Part shown: positions 20,901-33,200 of the stretch, piece after piece
Layout of the letters: each line of letters opens with the position of its first letter
Position numbering within the stretch: the stretch's first letter is position 1
From: Gracilaria domingensis
Taxonomy: Eukaryota; Rhodophyta; Florideophyceae; Gracilariales; Gracilariaceae
Reading direction: 5' to 3'
NCBI GenBank assembly: GCA_022539475.1
Contig: VCMS01000176.1
Span: 1 to 64,000 of the forward strand
Length of the DNA: 64,000 bases
Translations under genes and position numbers: made by a program
The notes under the pieces: generated by a model
Databases searched by the model: none
The model's input: the letters and a program-made list of their open reading frames with translations, nothing else
What the model was told of the DNA's origin: nothing

Positions 20901-21800
20901 TTGCAGGCAAGGCTTCCCCGGGGGGATTGCGCTCTGGCTGTCGCAGCGGGGGGGCGGTAGAGTACATAGGCGGCGATTTATGAGAGCGGGGGGAGTCGGG
21001 GAGTGGGGATGTTGCCGGGCGGTGTCGGGGAGTAGAGAGGCGACACAGTATGGAGGTGGGGGGGAGTCGGGTGGTGAAAACGTTGGAAGACGCGGCTGGT
21101 GCGGGCACGAATATCATGGTTCAAACAGTTCCATCGAGTTGAAGATGGCATCCTGATGGTGCGCGCGTCGAACACGCATTCGTACGTCGAACACGTGCTT
21201 GTCGCTCCGGCGCGCTCCTCTGCCACGCCGGCGGCGGCACGCGCTTAAATGGAGGGCATGATGATCATCAGCGGCACGCGCGCGGTGAGCCTGTGCGTGA
21301 AGCGGCCGGCAACTAGCGGTCCTGCGTTGCCCTGTACGGCGGGCGCTGCAGTCGGTCGCGCGTGCTGGCTCGCAACAGCGCCGCCATGGTCAGCACATTG
21401 CAGCGCCGTGGGCGCGCTCGCCGTCACGTGTAGAGGAGAGCGCCGGCGACGTGGCGTCGGCCCACAATACGAAAAAGCGGCGCGGCCTGGACCACACACT
21501 CTCGAGCCCACTTGGCCACAGCGTTGCCACCTCGTCTTCGCGTCACGTGCACTACGCTCTCAGCAGCAGCGCGCTCAGCGGCAGCGACCCATAGCCGCAC
21601 AACGCCACACGTATCTACGCGCTCGCGCACGCCGCCGCCGCGCGCTCGCGCTCGCTGCTGCCGCGCGCTCGCGCTCGCTGCTGCCGCGCGCTCGCGCTCG
21701 CTGTTCGCGCTTCGCGCATCCGAGGCATGTAGCTGTCGCCGTCGCTGCCGCCGCCGCCACTGCCGCCGCCGCCGCCGCCGCCGCCGAACTGCTGAACACA
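20901..21800. repeat. CG-rich simple-sequence stretch
   Basis: GC-rich sequence that includes a short tandem array of a CGCGCTCGCGCTCGCTGCTGC-like unit (about three copies, 21645-21710) and a (CCG)n tract at 21735-21785. A 186-codon frame (21249-21809) crosses these repeats, but its Ala/Arg homopolymers come from the repeats and I do not call it a gene. Confidence 0.5.
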
Positions 21801-21809
21801 GGCAGTTGA

Positions 21810-22534
21810 TCTTGAAAGATTCGCCCTCGTTGGATGCGCATGATGATCAAGAAATGGGGACTTCTCCAAAGCCCGACAGTGTCACTTACGCCTCCCGTTC
21901 TGCGCTCGCATATCACGGATTTCGAAGGAGCTCTCCTAGAGCAATTCTCTAGGAGAAAGATGGCTTACTGGATGCTGGAATGGACGGAAAGCCATTGCCA
22001 GAGGATGTAGACCGTTATCAAAAGCAGCAAATGATCAAGCTCTTGAATGAGCTTGACATGCATGCGAACGCTCATGAGATATGCACTCAGGAGTGCAATC
22101 GCGACAGGTTCTCGGCGGCGTAGCGGCGGGTACTGCTGGGGTGGATATGTCGAAGCTGGCGCCCGGGAGACAGTCTCACGAACAGGCCGTGGCTTCCAGG
22201 ATGGCGAACGCACGCGCGCGAGAGGCGTTGCAGAGGGCCGTGGGAAGAGTGCAGGGTGTTGCTGGAGTAGGAGGCAGTACGGCGGCCTTGTAGTAGCAGA
22301 TGGCAAAACTGGTGGGACATATGCAGATGGGCCGACCTGGTGGTAAGGGTGAAGCGCTCGTGAAGAGCCAAGCGCAAGTGTCTCAGGCTGCCGTGCATCC
22401 GCAGTTGCGCCGACTCAAGCGCAAGCGCTGGCGCAGGTGCACACTAACAGCAACTGCATCAACTGCAGGCCAGCACGCTGCGGCGAGGATGCAACTACAG
22501 CAGCTGCTGTTGCTGCAGCAGCTGCAGCAGCAGA

Positions 22535-22580
<46 letters not shown>

Positions 22581-23130
22581 ACAACAACTGCAGCAGGCGG
22601 CGGCGGCAAGCTTGCGTTCGGGTCTGGGCAGCGTGCGCTCGCCGCCAGAAAGCGGCGCCGGGGCGCACAAGGGCGCCAAGCAGCTGGAAAGTTAGGACTC
22701 GGGATCCCAGGGCGCAAATACGACGCTGGGCGTGGGAGGTAACGGTCGTCGTGCAAGTAGCAACGACACACGAGTTGCGATCAGTGGTGCTGCGGCGACG
22801 ACTATGGAGAGTGGGGGAAGTTCGGGCGCTGTGATGAACGCGGGGTCACAAGCGGCGGCGGCGCCTGCAGCGCAGCAGAACGCGATGCTGAACGCCAAGA
22901 CGCAGAGTGCGAACCAGACTGATCGGCGCGGCCGGCAAGATGGCGCATATCATCGCGATGGTGGAGGAAGTGAGCGCGCAGGTGAACTTCCTGCAGCATC
23001 GTGGGACATGGAAGGGAAATGGAAGAAGAGCAAGGGGATTCAAGCACTAGCTTTGTGCTGACTGGCACAACTTACGGAGCACAGGTTTTACTTCAACAAG
23101 AAGGTCAAGTTGGATGAACAAAGAGTCGTA
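21810..23130 (+). pseudogene. Remnant of an unrecognised GC-rich gene with a polyglutamine tract
   Basis: Short protein-like pieces lie in different frames of the plus strand. One is LRSHITDFEGALLEQFSRRK near 21900-21960. A second is an acidic/helical piece near 21965-22090 (DRYQKQQMIKLLNELDMHA). A Gln-rich frame at 22300-22695 follows, and last an Ala/Ser-rich then helical piece near 22800-23050 (AHIIAMVEEVSAQVNFLQHR). They could be one nuclear Q-rich protein broken by frameshifts or several introns. I recognise no family. Confidence 0.3.
22497..22600 (+). repeat. CAG/CAA trinucleotide repeat
   Basis: About 100 bases of CAG and CAA with a few Leu and Lys codons, coding polyglutamine in the frame at 22300-22695. 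The mix of CAG and CAA is what selection or age produces in polyQ coding tracts, unlike a pure microsatellite. Confidence 0.8.
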
Positions 23131-23141
23131 GGCGCAAGGCG

Positions 23142-24712
23142 CTACTCATTGTCAGCTATATTGGCACAATCAGCTGGCTGCTTCTGTACAAACTTCTTAA
23201 ACTTCTTTAGAATATGATTATGGTTCTCCTCAAGAATAGCGACAAGAGCGTCATCATGAACGTCTCGAGCGCGTTTCATTTGAACGGAACTCTCGGCGAG
23301 ATATTGAGCCCACTTCACACGACTCTCAACATTTCGAGATTCGATTTCATCTGTTGAATCCTTGCCACCAACACCTTTTGCCTTCTCATCCCTCAGACGT
23401 TCGTATTCAATCTGCTCCCTTATCAATGCTGTCTGCTCTTGACAGATCCTGTGCGAAGAACTAACCATCTTAGAGATTTCGTTCAATTCTTTTTGACTTC
23501 CACTACTTCTAGAGCTAGAAGCCCGCCTCCCTCCACTGAAGATATTATCGTTATTTTCCTCTCTCCCCAGCGGTCCCTCTTCGACACCACCTCCACCATG
23601 TTCTATTAACTTGGACGTAATCTTCAGTAGGTCGTCGTCTTCGTTGCTGGTACCCATGCGGGTCACAATAAAGAACACATATATTTTTTTTGACTGCGCA
23701 TTGAGTCCACCAGATGGACTCACCCTTAGAAAGTTGGTAAAATTGGAAGGGTCATTCTGGCCCGACTTTGACCAGTTTACCCGTGCTTTGGTTACCAAGC
23801 CCTTAACTTTGTCATACTGTCTCTTAAGCACCACAGCAGATGTGTAACAGAGCGGTCTCTGATTGGAGTCAATATTATCAATTCGATCAGCAACGTTGAA
23901 TCTACAAAAGCGTCGTTAAACCTCTCTGCAATTGTCAACCAAAACGAATCTCCTGTAACATTCCGATCTAGCTCTGCACGTCCGAGAGTTTCACAGTTTG
24001 CCTTCTGCAAAGCAACTTTGGCGATATTGTCGTCTCGCAGTATAACCAGTAGACGCGCAAATTCGTTCAGTGAGAAGCTCGGCTCCTTTGGCTCATCACG
24101 GTCCTGTGTCAATGGGAATCCCGAGTCTTCCTTTCCCTCGCTCTTATATGCCTCAATTGCTTCGACCACCCGCTTACGGTTCTTGTTATGTAGCATCTCA
24201 ACAAAGCTCCCAACAGAGGGTAGTGACGTGAGCTCATCTTTTCTCTCTCTTGCTTGCTGTTCGAATTGAATAAAGGATTGTATCTTGGGATTCAGAGAAA
24301 TGCGACCACTAACGCTAATGTCATCTAGACTTTGCGTATGAAAAAACGTGATTATGCTTGCAACAACTTGGAATTGTTTGCGATTATGCTGGATCAGCTT
24401 GTCGCCTTTGCACAATTCTTTCAGCGTAGACACATTTTTTTCCAACAGAAATGAGTACAAGAATGTTATGCGCAGCGATTCCCGAAATTCCGGCGTGTCA
24501 TACGGAGATATTGTGACGGCTGAGGATTGTGGGGACTGTGTGGTAGGGGGGAGTGCAACGCCATGATTGGGATGCAGAGATGGCATTTTTGCTGGAGCTC
24601 GAGAGGTGTCGGTGCATTCATTTCGTCGGGAAGATGAATGTTTCCGTGGGCTGCGACGCGGGGGAGGTGGGATATTCGGAGTTTCTTTTGTTGGGTGCGC
24701 CATGTTGGTCAT
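23142..24712 (-). pseudogene. SANT/Myb-like protein gene with one frameshift
   Basis: Two overlapping minus-strand frames make one protein-like whole. The first starts at ATG 24712 (MTNMAHPTKETP) and has a Pro/Ser/Arg-rich N-terminus. A helical region follows, with FARLLVILRDDNIAKVAL, GRAELDRNVTGDSFW and LTIAERFNDAF, resembling the SANT/Myb-like DNA-binding proteins common in algal genomes and often linked with transposons. The conserved reading then moves to another frame near 23880 (VADRIDNIDSNQRPLCYTSA, then KGLVTKARVNWSKSGQND). It ends at 23142 after a Ser-rich linker and a helical, probably coiled-coil C-terminus. One frameshift near 23880 is the simplest explanation; a tiny intron is less likely. 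Function unknown. Confidence 0.5.
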
Positions 24713-24826
24713 AAGGGGTGAGTGTCGCGAAAAGAAAAGAAGTTGGCAACGGCGCTGAATGATAGCGGCTCGGATGGTATTGTATACTGTAGAAGCCAGT
24801 GGTCGCTTGGTTTCGCTAGTTTGCAC

Positions 24827-26900
24827 TGCGCCGATGGATTTCGCGGTGGGGTCATTGGAGATTGAGATGGGGCTCTTGTGAGAAGTATTGGTTGTTTTCA
24901 GGCCAAGTGGCGCTTTTTTCTTTGCGAATCGTTTTGTTTACAGCCCGACTGCCCCTTGAGTCTCCTACAGGGGCATTCACGAAGGCACCGAATCATGAAC
25001 GGATGATGTGGCTTTTCGCCAATGAAACGGCGATCACGTTTTCGTTCACGTCTGTTTAGACACCGCCTTGGTGTTTCAAGTCTGTATGAAAGTCCATCTT
25101 GCATACAGAATCGTGCTACGAAAAAAACGCTGCGCGTAGTACGCACCACCCACGCTACGCGCAATTCGTTTTTGTTCATGCATTTAAAAAGAGTCAACTA
25201 CCTGCCCTATATGCTCAAAACTCGCCGGACACGGCGATGCAATCGCGGATTGCATGAAAATTGTAACTTCTAAACGTGTGATTGCAGTTAGCAGAGCGTG
25301 CTAGGCAAATTGGTAGCGTCAACCGCCGTGCAGATGCGGTAGGCTGCGGTACACAATCTGTGAACTAAATCACGAATTGTGATCGTGAAAACATATCAGC
25401 AGCCGTCAACAGCAAGTCTGTCATAAGGAGTGGCGGTTTTGCTGCTCTCGCTTGCTGGCATGCTGCTCTAGTCGTCACGAAGAACATGGATAGTAACCAA
25501 AACGTTTAAGAGAGGCAAGCTAGACGCTTTCAATTAAACACTAGTGCCCTATCTGTGCAAAGAGTAGTCATGGTTTGTATAAACTAAACCTTTAGTTATT
25601 CAGGTGTGAGATGTACTGTTGTTTTTTGCATTGGTTCAAAAGTAGCCCAAATTTTAATGTTTTGCCGTATCGTAATTAAACAGCGCGTTCCCGTAAACCG
25701 TCTCTTATTTCAAATCTAGACTCATCTTTCCTTATTTAAAATGAGCTAGTGTCAGGTCTCTATGATACTTGTTTCTTCTATACACTATCTTTCAAGGAAA
25801 AAAAAACTTCGCGCGAAGTACCTCGCATTCACAAAACTATAGTATCAAAGACTTGTTCTGTATTCATAAAATGTCTATTTAAGGTAGCAGACGTTCTAGA
25901 TAATTAGGCAAACAAAACAGTTGTTCACTCAAATTACAAAAACATAAAGAAGTTTTGGTATATTTGTTTGCTGTATATACGAGATATGTCGTTCCAGAGC
26001 ATATAAACCGCTTTTTCCCATCTCGAAATTAAAGAACTGCATATAAAGTTTGTAGAACAGGTTTCGTGGGTTTAAAGAAATTTTTTATTCCTCTAAAAAT
26101 GACGAAAAAAGTTTAGAAGATTCTCATATCTTAAAAGAGACAAGACCTTTTGAGTTCCAAGCAAATGAGAAACGTTTTCCAGAACAACCAGTGATGATGC
26201 AAACTTTTTTATTCTCCGTCATACAGCAATGTTTGCAAAAAGCAACACGCGGAAGTAAGGCAAAGCCGAGCATAAATTATTTGAAAATACTTTTTACTTT
26301 ATCTTTCCAAAATGTTTCGTTTTATTGCACTCTTGAATAGTTCCTTCAAATGGTGCAAAAGTACAAAAACTATGTCTTCCGAACAGCGTCTTAGATCTCT
26401 GATGCCCGCATCTCCCGGATTGGTCTGTGAGACGCCAAAAGGGTCCAGCAAGTACAGGCGGAAAAGCTCGGCCGGCGACCAAATAAAAAGTATAGAACCT
26501 TGAGCGCGCTTCCTGACTGGGGCGGAAAAGGCTTTTCTAAGGTCTCAGGTTATGGGCCCTAATGACCGTAGTCCATCCCCATCGCCTTCACTTTCACAGC
26601 ACACAATACGGCAGCAACGACGCCACGACTATCTTGAAGAACACCAATACATTCAAGGACTACTCTAACAAACTTACTCATCTAAATCAGAACAGAACAA
26701 TTTTCAGCAAACACGTCATCAAAACATCGAGCTATTTTCTTTAAACATTACCTCCAAATTTTCAACACTCTCTCACAAAAACTTCAACTTTTAAACGTCT
26801 ACTATCTTTTAAAAATGCATTCATTCATAACATAGGTTATCCGCTTAAAATAAAAAATTTCCAAGAACCAGGAAGGCTGTGAACGGCTTCTCATCAACAA
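24827..26900. other. AT-rich region, no gene seen
   Basis: Two kilobases of AT-rich sequence with only frames under 100 codons, none with recognisable motifs on either strand. No terminal repeats or RNA gene were recognised. Confidence 0.5.
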
Positions 26901-26906
26901 AACATA

Positions 26907-27164
26907 ATGAATCAGATCAAATTTGACATTTTTAACGATCTACTGAAACAAAATGCAATAAATCTATCTGAAAACGTCTTCACAATGTCAAGAATACAAA
27001 TAATGACTTTCATCAAAGACCATGTTTCCAACAGAAATAAACAAAGTTTCAACGTCCTTGACGCAGAAGCAAACTTGATTTTGGTTCTTTGTCGCAACAC
27101 TTTAGAGGAATACGTAGACCAAGATGATACTACTCGCAGAAAACCGATCAACACCAAGTATTAA
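26907..27164 (+). other. Short AT-rich ORF, unrecognised
   Basis: An 85-codon ATG frame (MNQIKFDIFNDLLKQNAINL...) rich in Asn, Ile and Lys. The helical composition could be real, but no family is recognised and the base composition matches the surroundings. Likely chance. Confidence 0.2.
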
Positions 27165-27303
27165 AACATTCGCAGTGTAACCACAACAGTAAAATTCATG
27201 ATCAAAGAACTTGGTAGCCATCCCGACTTTAAAATGTTTGCCATAATAATTACAGTCAACTTGTCTAGCACTATACAGTACTTTGCGAACCAAATGCGAG
27301 AGT

Positions 27304-27474
27304 TTATTCTAATGCGGGAAGAAACGGTCTCTGTGCCATAGTATCCCCCATCAAGAACATAGGCCGCTTCACTCTGTCTTGACGAACCCTCCAAGCCTCG
27401 CAATGTTCGTTGTGCCTTTTCATTAGCAAATAAAACTTTTCCACGCCCCGCTGCTTAGAATGGACCCTGCTGTA
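27304..27474 (-). pseudogene. Possible transposase fragment truncated by the old gypsy element
   Basis: A minus-strand piece with charged, protein-like sequence (KRHNEHCEAWRVRQDRVKRP) ends against the LTR at 27476. It faintly recalls a region before the first catalytic Asp of some DDE transposases, but I cannot assign a family. Weak. Confidence 0.2.
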
Positions 27475-27475
27475 C

Positions 27476-28249
27476 TGCTTGCAATGCTTGCGGGCAGAGA
27501 AACCACCACGAAGACGTTCGCGATCTTCTTCTAAGGAGGTCAACCCAGTGAACAGAGCCTCTCTAGAATAACGCAACGAGTCGGGTCTAAGCCCAGAGCC
27601 AAACCGTCACGACGGAGTGTAGAGAGTTGGGTAAGAGAGCGGACCACGTCTGTGAGATATAACTCTCTACAGGATCGGTACCACAAAGTGGGGAAAACGA
27701 GGTAAAAGGGAGAGAGTCCCCCACGCGAGTGGAGTAGCCTCAAAGAAAATGGGTAAAAACGTAAGGCGCAGACTCGGGAATTCCCTGTACAGGGTCGAAC
27801 CGCAACGAAGGCGGTTACCACTGCCACAATTGGGTTTATTAGGGAACGCAGGGTGGATATCAGAACGGTTGCAACGGGGAGTCCCTCTGCTAAGAGGTTG
27901 TGCACCGCCGAAGTCGAGAAAGGCTGGAGCCGAGATCCAGAAGTAGGATCACCATGCTTGGGGAACTTTACTGGAGGCGACGGCAGCGACGACGGCAACA
28001 GCGGCGCGCTAAGTAGTGCGCTCCCTAATATTAATAAATAATATTAACTAAAACACCCAGTAATTATTGCAAACGCCTACGTGTAGTGGTCAACTTCCCT
28101 TCAGCTTCACCGTGTCCCACGTGTCCAAACCATCTCGATGGCAACCACTAGTTACTACTAGTCATATACTGGTGCGCACCAGGCAAACCCGTGAACGGGA
28201 ATTATGACTAAGTCCAGCGACATTCCTCATAGATGAGCGTTGCACTACA
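27476..28249 (-). repeat. 3' LTR of the old gypsy copy
   Basis: Related to 38675-39414 over its whole length, for example the shared stretch around 28130-28180 with ATCTCGATGGCAACCACTAG. The minus-strand start TGTAGTGCAACG resembles TGTAGAGCCACG of the young element. The outer edge at 27476 is accurate to a few bases only. Confidence 0.8.
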
Positions 28250-28468
28250 TCACCCCCTCCTTGGGCCGCAATACAACCTCGAAGAGGCAGGATGGCGTCG
28301 GGCCAAATCGATATAAGTGCGGCGCTCCCCGGTCCTCCGGTATGTCCTTCTCCTTCTCCCGTCAACGACGTTCCCCCTGCTCCTGCAGTAGCCGTACCTT
28401 CTCAGAGTACCTAACGCGCTCTCGCTCCTGCCGTCAACTTTCCTCCGACACCGGAACTAGACCTCACT

Positions 28469-30227
28469 ATGAGTGGCATTCCACCGAACCAGCCTCCGCA
28501 CCAACCGCCATTCCCCCAAGGGGGCTTCACCCGATTCCGATCCGTTCCACTCCCTCAACAGGGCTCCAACTCGTCCGCGGGGGAACAGAATAACGCCACT
28601 GGGTCCTCCGCGCAACATGCCGCTCTCGTGAGGCCCGTCGTCGGCTTCTACCCGGACGTGGTCTGGCCATCCTTCAACTCCCTTGTAGGGCTCAACCCGG
28701 CAAACCGGCGACATGCGAGGCCTCTCCGGCTTGCGCCGTGGTTCCACCCGACTGCAGTGTTCAACGAAAGCCTCATTACTGAGTTCGCCGATGGGCGCAA
28801 CACCGTTCCGGAGGACCTCCCAGCGATGGTGACCACTTCGTGGGATTGGCGAGCGCGAATCGCGATCCTTGTTCATCAGGTCGCACGATAGAACCGGCAA
28901 TCTCGGGAAGAGGCTCACGCGAACTTCGTGTCGGTGGCCTACAAACGGCAAAGCCGGGCGCCCTTCGAGTTCGGAATCCTACCGAGGATGGACTTTGACG
29001 TGGCCTATTACCGCACCGGCGGGGAAATTAGTTACTCGACCGCTTAGCGGAACTGAAAACCTTTGCCTGGCGAGGTATGCCCGTTGCACGGCAGGAAGCC
29101 ATGTGCTGGATACGACCGATTCTTCGGGATGAGTTTCGCTATCTTCCACGCCGCTCGCGGTGCAACTTCCTTCAGAACTTCATCCACCATGAGAGGCGGT
29201 CTCGATCCCAACATGGGTATTTCGCTCCGTATCAGAACGTTGAAATCTGCCACATCGCGGCAGCGCACCGACAGGGTCGGTATGTTCCTCTACCAGAGTG
29301 GTGGAGCTATCTAGAGGCGTGCCGGGGGTGCTACATCGAGTTGCCCCCGGTCTTGACCTATCTAGGGTATTATCTGCTCACAAATCCCCGTACTGGATTG
29401 TGGTCGGTTGTCTTCACCGAGTGGGCAATCCGCACGGCGGCGTTCATTCTTTCAGAGGCATATGACCAGTATCGACTGTGGTTCATTCCACCCCTCGTGC
29501 GGGCAGCTATCCGAAGCTTGGATTTGGAAGACCCCCTCCGGGGGACTTCCAACGCGCCAACAACGACGAGGTGCTGATCCTTCTCGATTACATCGATAGT
29601 GTCGACTGGACTCAGGTGTCTCTGTCTCAGAGTGGTCGTGGTGATTCCCCGAACTCGGGTGGTTACGGCCCATGTCTGGGAATAAATACCGCTCTCGCGG
29701 GAGACTTTGTCTTCTTCGACCCGTGGGATCAACGGAAGATCTCCGCCGACGAGGCGAGTGAGCTCCGTTCTGCTCCCTGGCGCGTGCCGGCCGATCACCC
29801 AACCGGGTTCGTGAACTCTGACGAGCACTACCGAGAGTACCTCTGGAATGACTCAATGGTGAATAGTGAACCCGAGGACACGGGAGGCGATGACATCAAA
29901 ATGATCGAAGAGATCGACGCGACGCCTGTAGGGGAGAGCGCCGGCTCTGCTCCGGTTGTCGGTTCCGCTTCGGCGGCTGACATCATCGCTCCCGCTCCTG
30001 CGGTTCTTCCGGTACCCATCTCGACTCCTATTCTGGCTCAGCCGGCTGCTGCGGCTCATCCCCCGCCTGCGGGTGTCGACGAAGGTGCGATTATCTCTCG
30101 CTTCCTCCGCGGCGCGGGCTTAGGAGCAAGCGCAGCCTCTGGCGACGTCACCGCTATGGCGGACGCCTTAGCTCAATGCCTCCTCGGTATGCCTTCTCAG
30201 AATGAGAACGATAGTGCCGGCCAGTAG
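28469..30227 (+). pseudogene. Antisense protein-like stretch inside the old gypsy copy
   Basis: Between the chromodomain remnant and the 3' LTR, the strand opposite to gag-pol carries about 1.75 kb of coding-like sequence, spread over about three or four frames and therefore broken. It opens with an ATG and a Pro-rich segment. A middle part has many Trp, Tyr and Arg, and the last part is acidic then Ala/Pro-rich (ending near 30227). No known domain, membrane helix or signal peptide is recognised. Antisense extra ORFs in this position are known in some plant Ty3/gypsy lineages. Whether this is one of them or a captured gene is open. Confidence 0.5.
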
Positions 30228-33200
30228 GTTGAAGTCGAGCTCTTCCCATTCGTCCCTAGTTACTTGTTCACAGTAGTATAGCCTTGAGATAAAAGATCCT
30301 TCCTTTCCTACACGTCTTTGACGGTGTTTTCTTTCCTTACCGGCACAGCCGCCCAATGCGATTTCGATGCGCGCGGAAAACGCACCCTTCCAAGGGGAAA
30401 AACCATGCTTATGCTGTGGCCATGATGGCGTTACCAGCGAGCTGGATGAAAAACCCTCAGGCATGAGCCTTCGTTCCGAAAATCGGTGTTCTCACGGCGC
30501 GAGCCGGTTGAACCGTCAATGCGGCGGACATCCCACCAAGGTGGTATGGGCTCAATTCCCGTCGCACGACGTGTGTTACCAACATGGTATCCATCCATTT
30601 CCACGGCAACCTTATCCCACTTGGGCGTTGTCCAGCGTCGCTGGTGTGGCCGTTACTGCGTTGCGGTGGTACTGTACGACCTTCAAGCGCGGTAGGTGCT
30701 CGATGGGTTCGTCAGTATCCTACGATGGGGTTTAGCCCTACCAACGGACGTGGTAATGTAAAATGTCACCCTGGTCCCAGGTGTGCCCGATAATTCGGCC
30801 GACGATGTACTCTTCAACGTACACCTACCATTCTTGCCGTGTTATGGTTACTTCATCGGTCGAAAACCTTTGCGGAGAACTGTTCCCGTGACTGGGGTAA
30901 CAGTACGCGCCTGGCTTTGTGTCGCCAGTTCCCTCCGAGGAGGAGCGTTCGGAAAGTCGCTGCGTACCACCAGTCGGCGTGGGTCCTTCCGCTTCGGCGG
31001 TGTTGGCGGAGCTGCGTGCTCACCGCTTGCGGCGGGAGGCTCCACCTCGGGTGGCTTTACAACCGTGCGTGCACGTGATTGTAGCCACGGTTGGCTGTCA
31101 AGCTCCCTCAGGAGAACCGCCTCCCTGTTACTGGTGTCCTCCAACGGCTGCGCCGTTGGCCTTTGAGCTTCTCTGCTCGAATTTCCGTTCTGAACGGTTA
31201 CTTCCGGGTTATCGGGGTTATCGGCACCGCCGGAGGCTTCCGATCTTGCGATCTCGGCGTGCGGCTGCACTTGCGCCGATATATCCTTTCCAGTATTTGG
31301 TGCTGTACGGTCCATGGCGTGAACTCTTCCCTGAGTGTCCGCCATTCCCACGGCTGTACTCCCGGTTTCTACCCAGTCACTCGGGACTTCTCTTCCCTCA
31401 GCTCGTGCCTGCTCCGCAGGATTTCCCAGGCTTCCTGGTTGTTCTGCGTCGCGTTGCGCGGTGGGCCGCGATGTCGCTGCGCTTTTCCCAGTGGAGCTTC
31501 GTTCTGACGACGTCGGCTTGGTGCCGGCGACATCCTTCCACTTTGCTTCGCTCAGCGCGGCTGGTAGGCCACGAGGCTCTGTTGACTTAACCGAATCCGC
31601 TTCTGCGTGAGTGTCCTTACCCAGCGACGGTGTAGACTTCGCGGCAACGGAGCTGTTTGTGCGGCGAGCGGGCGTGAGTTGCGGACGCGATGCCCGCTGG
31701 CGTACCGGAACATCCGGAGAGCTCCGTACAGTCCGTGCTTCACAGTTGTCCTCAGGACGCGACGTCGGCAAAGAACTCTCAGCAGGGCTGATAACCTCCT
31801 CCACCTGCTTAGATGGAGCAGCGTAGGGAGTACTTGAATGTCCCGCATCGCGGGTAGCTGAACCCAGCGATGGGACAGAAACGGGGGTGCCATGTTGGCG
31901 ATCATTTTCCGACACAGTCGGCGGAGCCGACTATATCCGGAGGTCTGTAAGGTCTCGATGGGGATGGGGCAGGACGGAGGGTCTTGTCCCCATATTTGTT
32001 TCCGGTGTCACCCGCGTTGTTGACTCCGTAGACACGGGCTCTGTACCAGACGGGGTAACCTCACACGAGGGTGGAGGGGCCAGTACCACGCGGTCGCGGG
32101 AGATCCGCTTATGCGCGTCAGCGATCTCGACCACCACAGTTTCTGGTACGACCGAGATTACCTTATAAGGTCCATCCGCCACAGGCGAGAGCTTATGACG
32201 TTTGCCCTTCTCAGGGTTGTAGTGTTCCTTCCCTACGAAGACATGGTTGCACATGGTGAGTGGTTCAGGGGTTCTTCCTCGCAAGCGGGCATCAAAATCA
32301 CGCTTTTAAGCGTCTTGGGCTTTCGCCATTGATTTCCTGGCGGCCGGTACTAACTTCGTTAGCGAAGCTTTCCATTGTTGGCGATAATCACCCACAGATG
32401 GGAGACAGCCCAAGGTAGCTTGTGATTCTAACGCCAATGGCCGGGGTGTTCGTGACAAAACCAGTTCGAATGGGGAAACACCAGTAGTCTTGTGTACCTG
32501 CGTGTTGTACGCAAAGGTTAACGCGTCGATGTATAAGTCCCATGTTTTTGGGTGGTCAGCAACGTAAAAACGGAGAGATGCCAGCATCGTACGGTTGTGC
32601 CGTTCAACTTGCCCATTACATTCAGAATGTTAAGTGGTCGTGAAGACCTTCTTCACGTCCATGATGCGGCATACATCCTGGAAGAACCGGAATGCGAGTT
32701 GCTTTCCGTTATGCGATAACAACTGCAGAGAGGAACCGTACATGAAGATACAGTGCGTGGCGAACGCCTGTGCCACTGTGAGCGCGGTGATCCTCCTTAG
32801 AGGTACTGTCGGAACCAGTTTCGAGAACCGATCCGTGATAACGACAAGGAACTTATGGCCTTTCCGAGTGGTAAGCAATGGTCCAAGAATATCGATTGCC
32901 ACAAATTCAAGCGGTACCGTGGCAGGTAACAGTTTCAATTTCTTCGAATTCTTTCGGAGCTTCACACGATTTCTCGCGCAATCGGCACAGAAGTGTACCG
33001 TAGCGTAACAATCCACCGCCATGGCGGGCCAGTAGAAGTCTCTCCTCAAGGTGAGGTACAACTCTCTTCCACCTTCGTGGCCACCTAACTTTGCGTAATG
33101 CGAAAGGTGTAGAATCCTCGTCTGCAACGAGTGTGGTACCACAACTTGTGGTTGTGACTCGACTGTCCTTACGAGGTAGCCAATGTCGTTGACCTGGAAT

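Noticed and set aside
19735-21156. Overlapping 100-200-codon frames in the GC-rich minisatellite
   Set aside because: Every register on both strands is open because the unit is GC-rich and close to a multiple of three. No frame is favoured and no domain appears.
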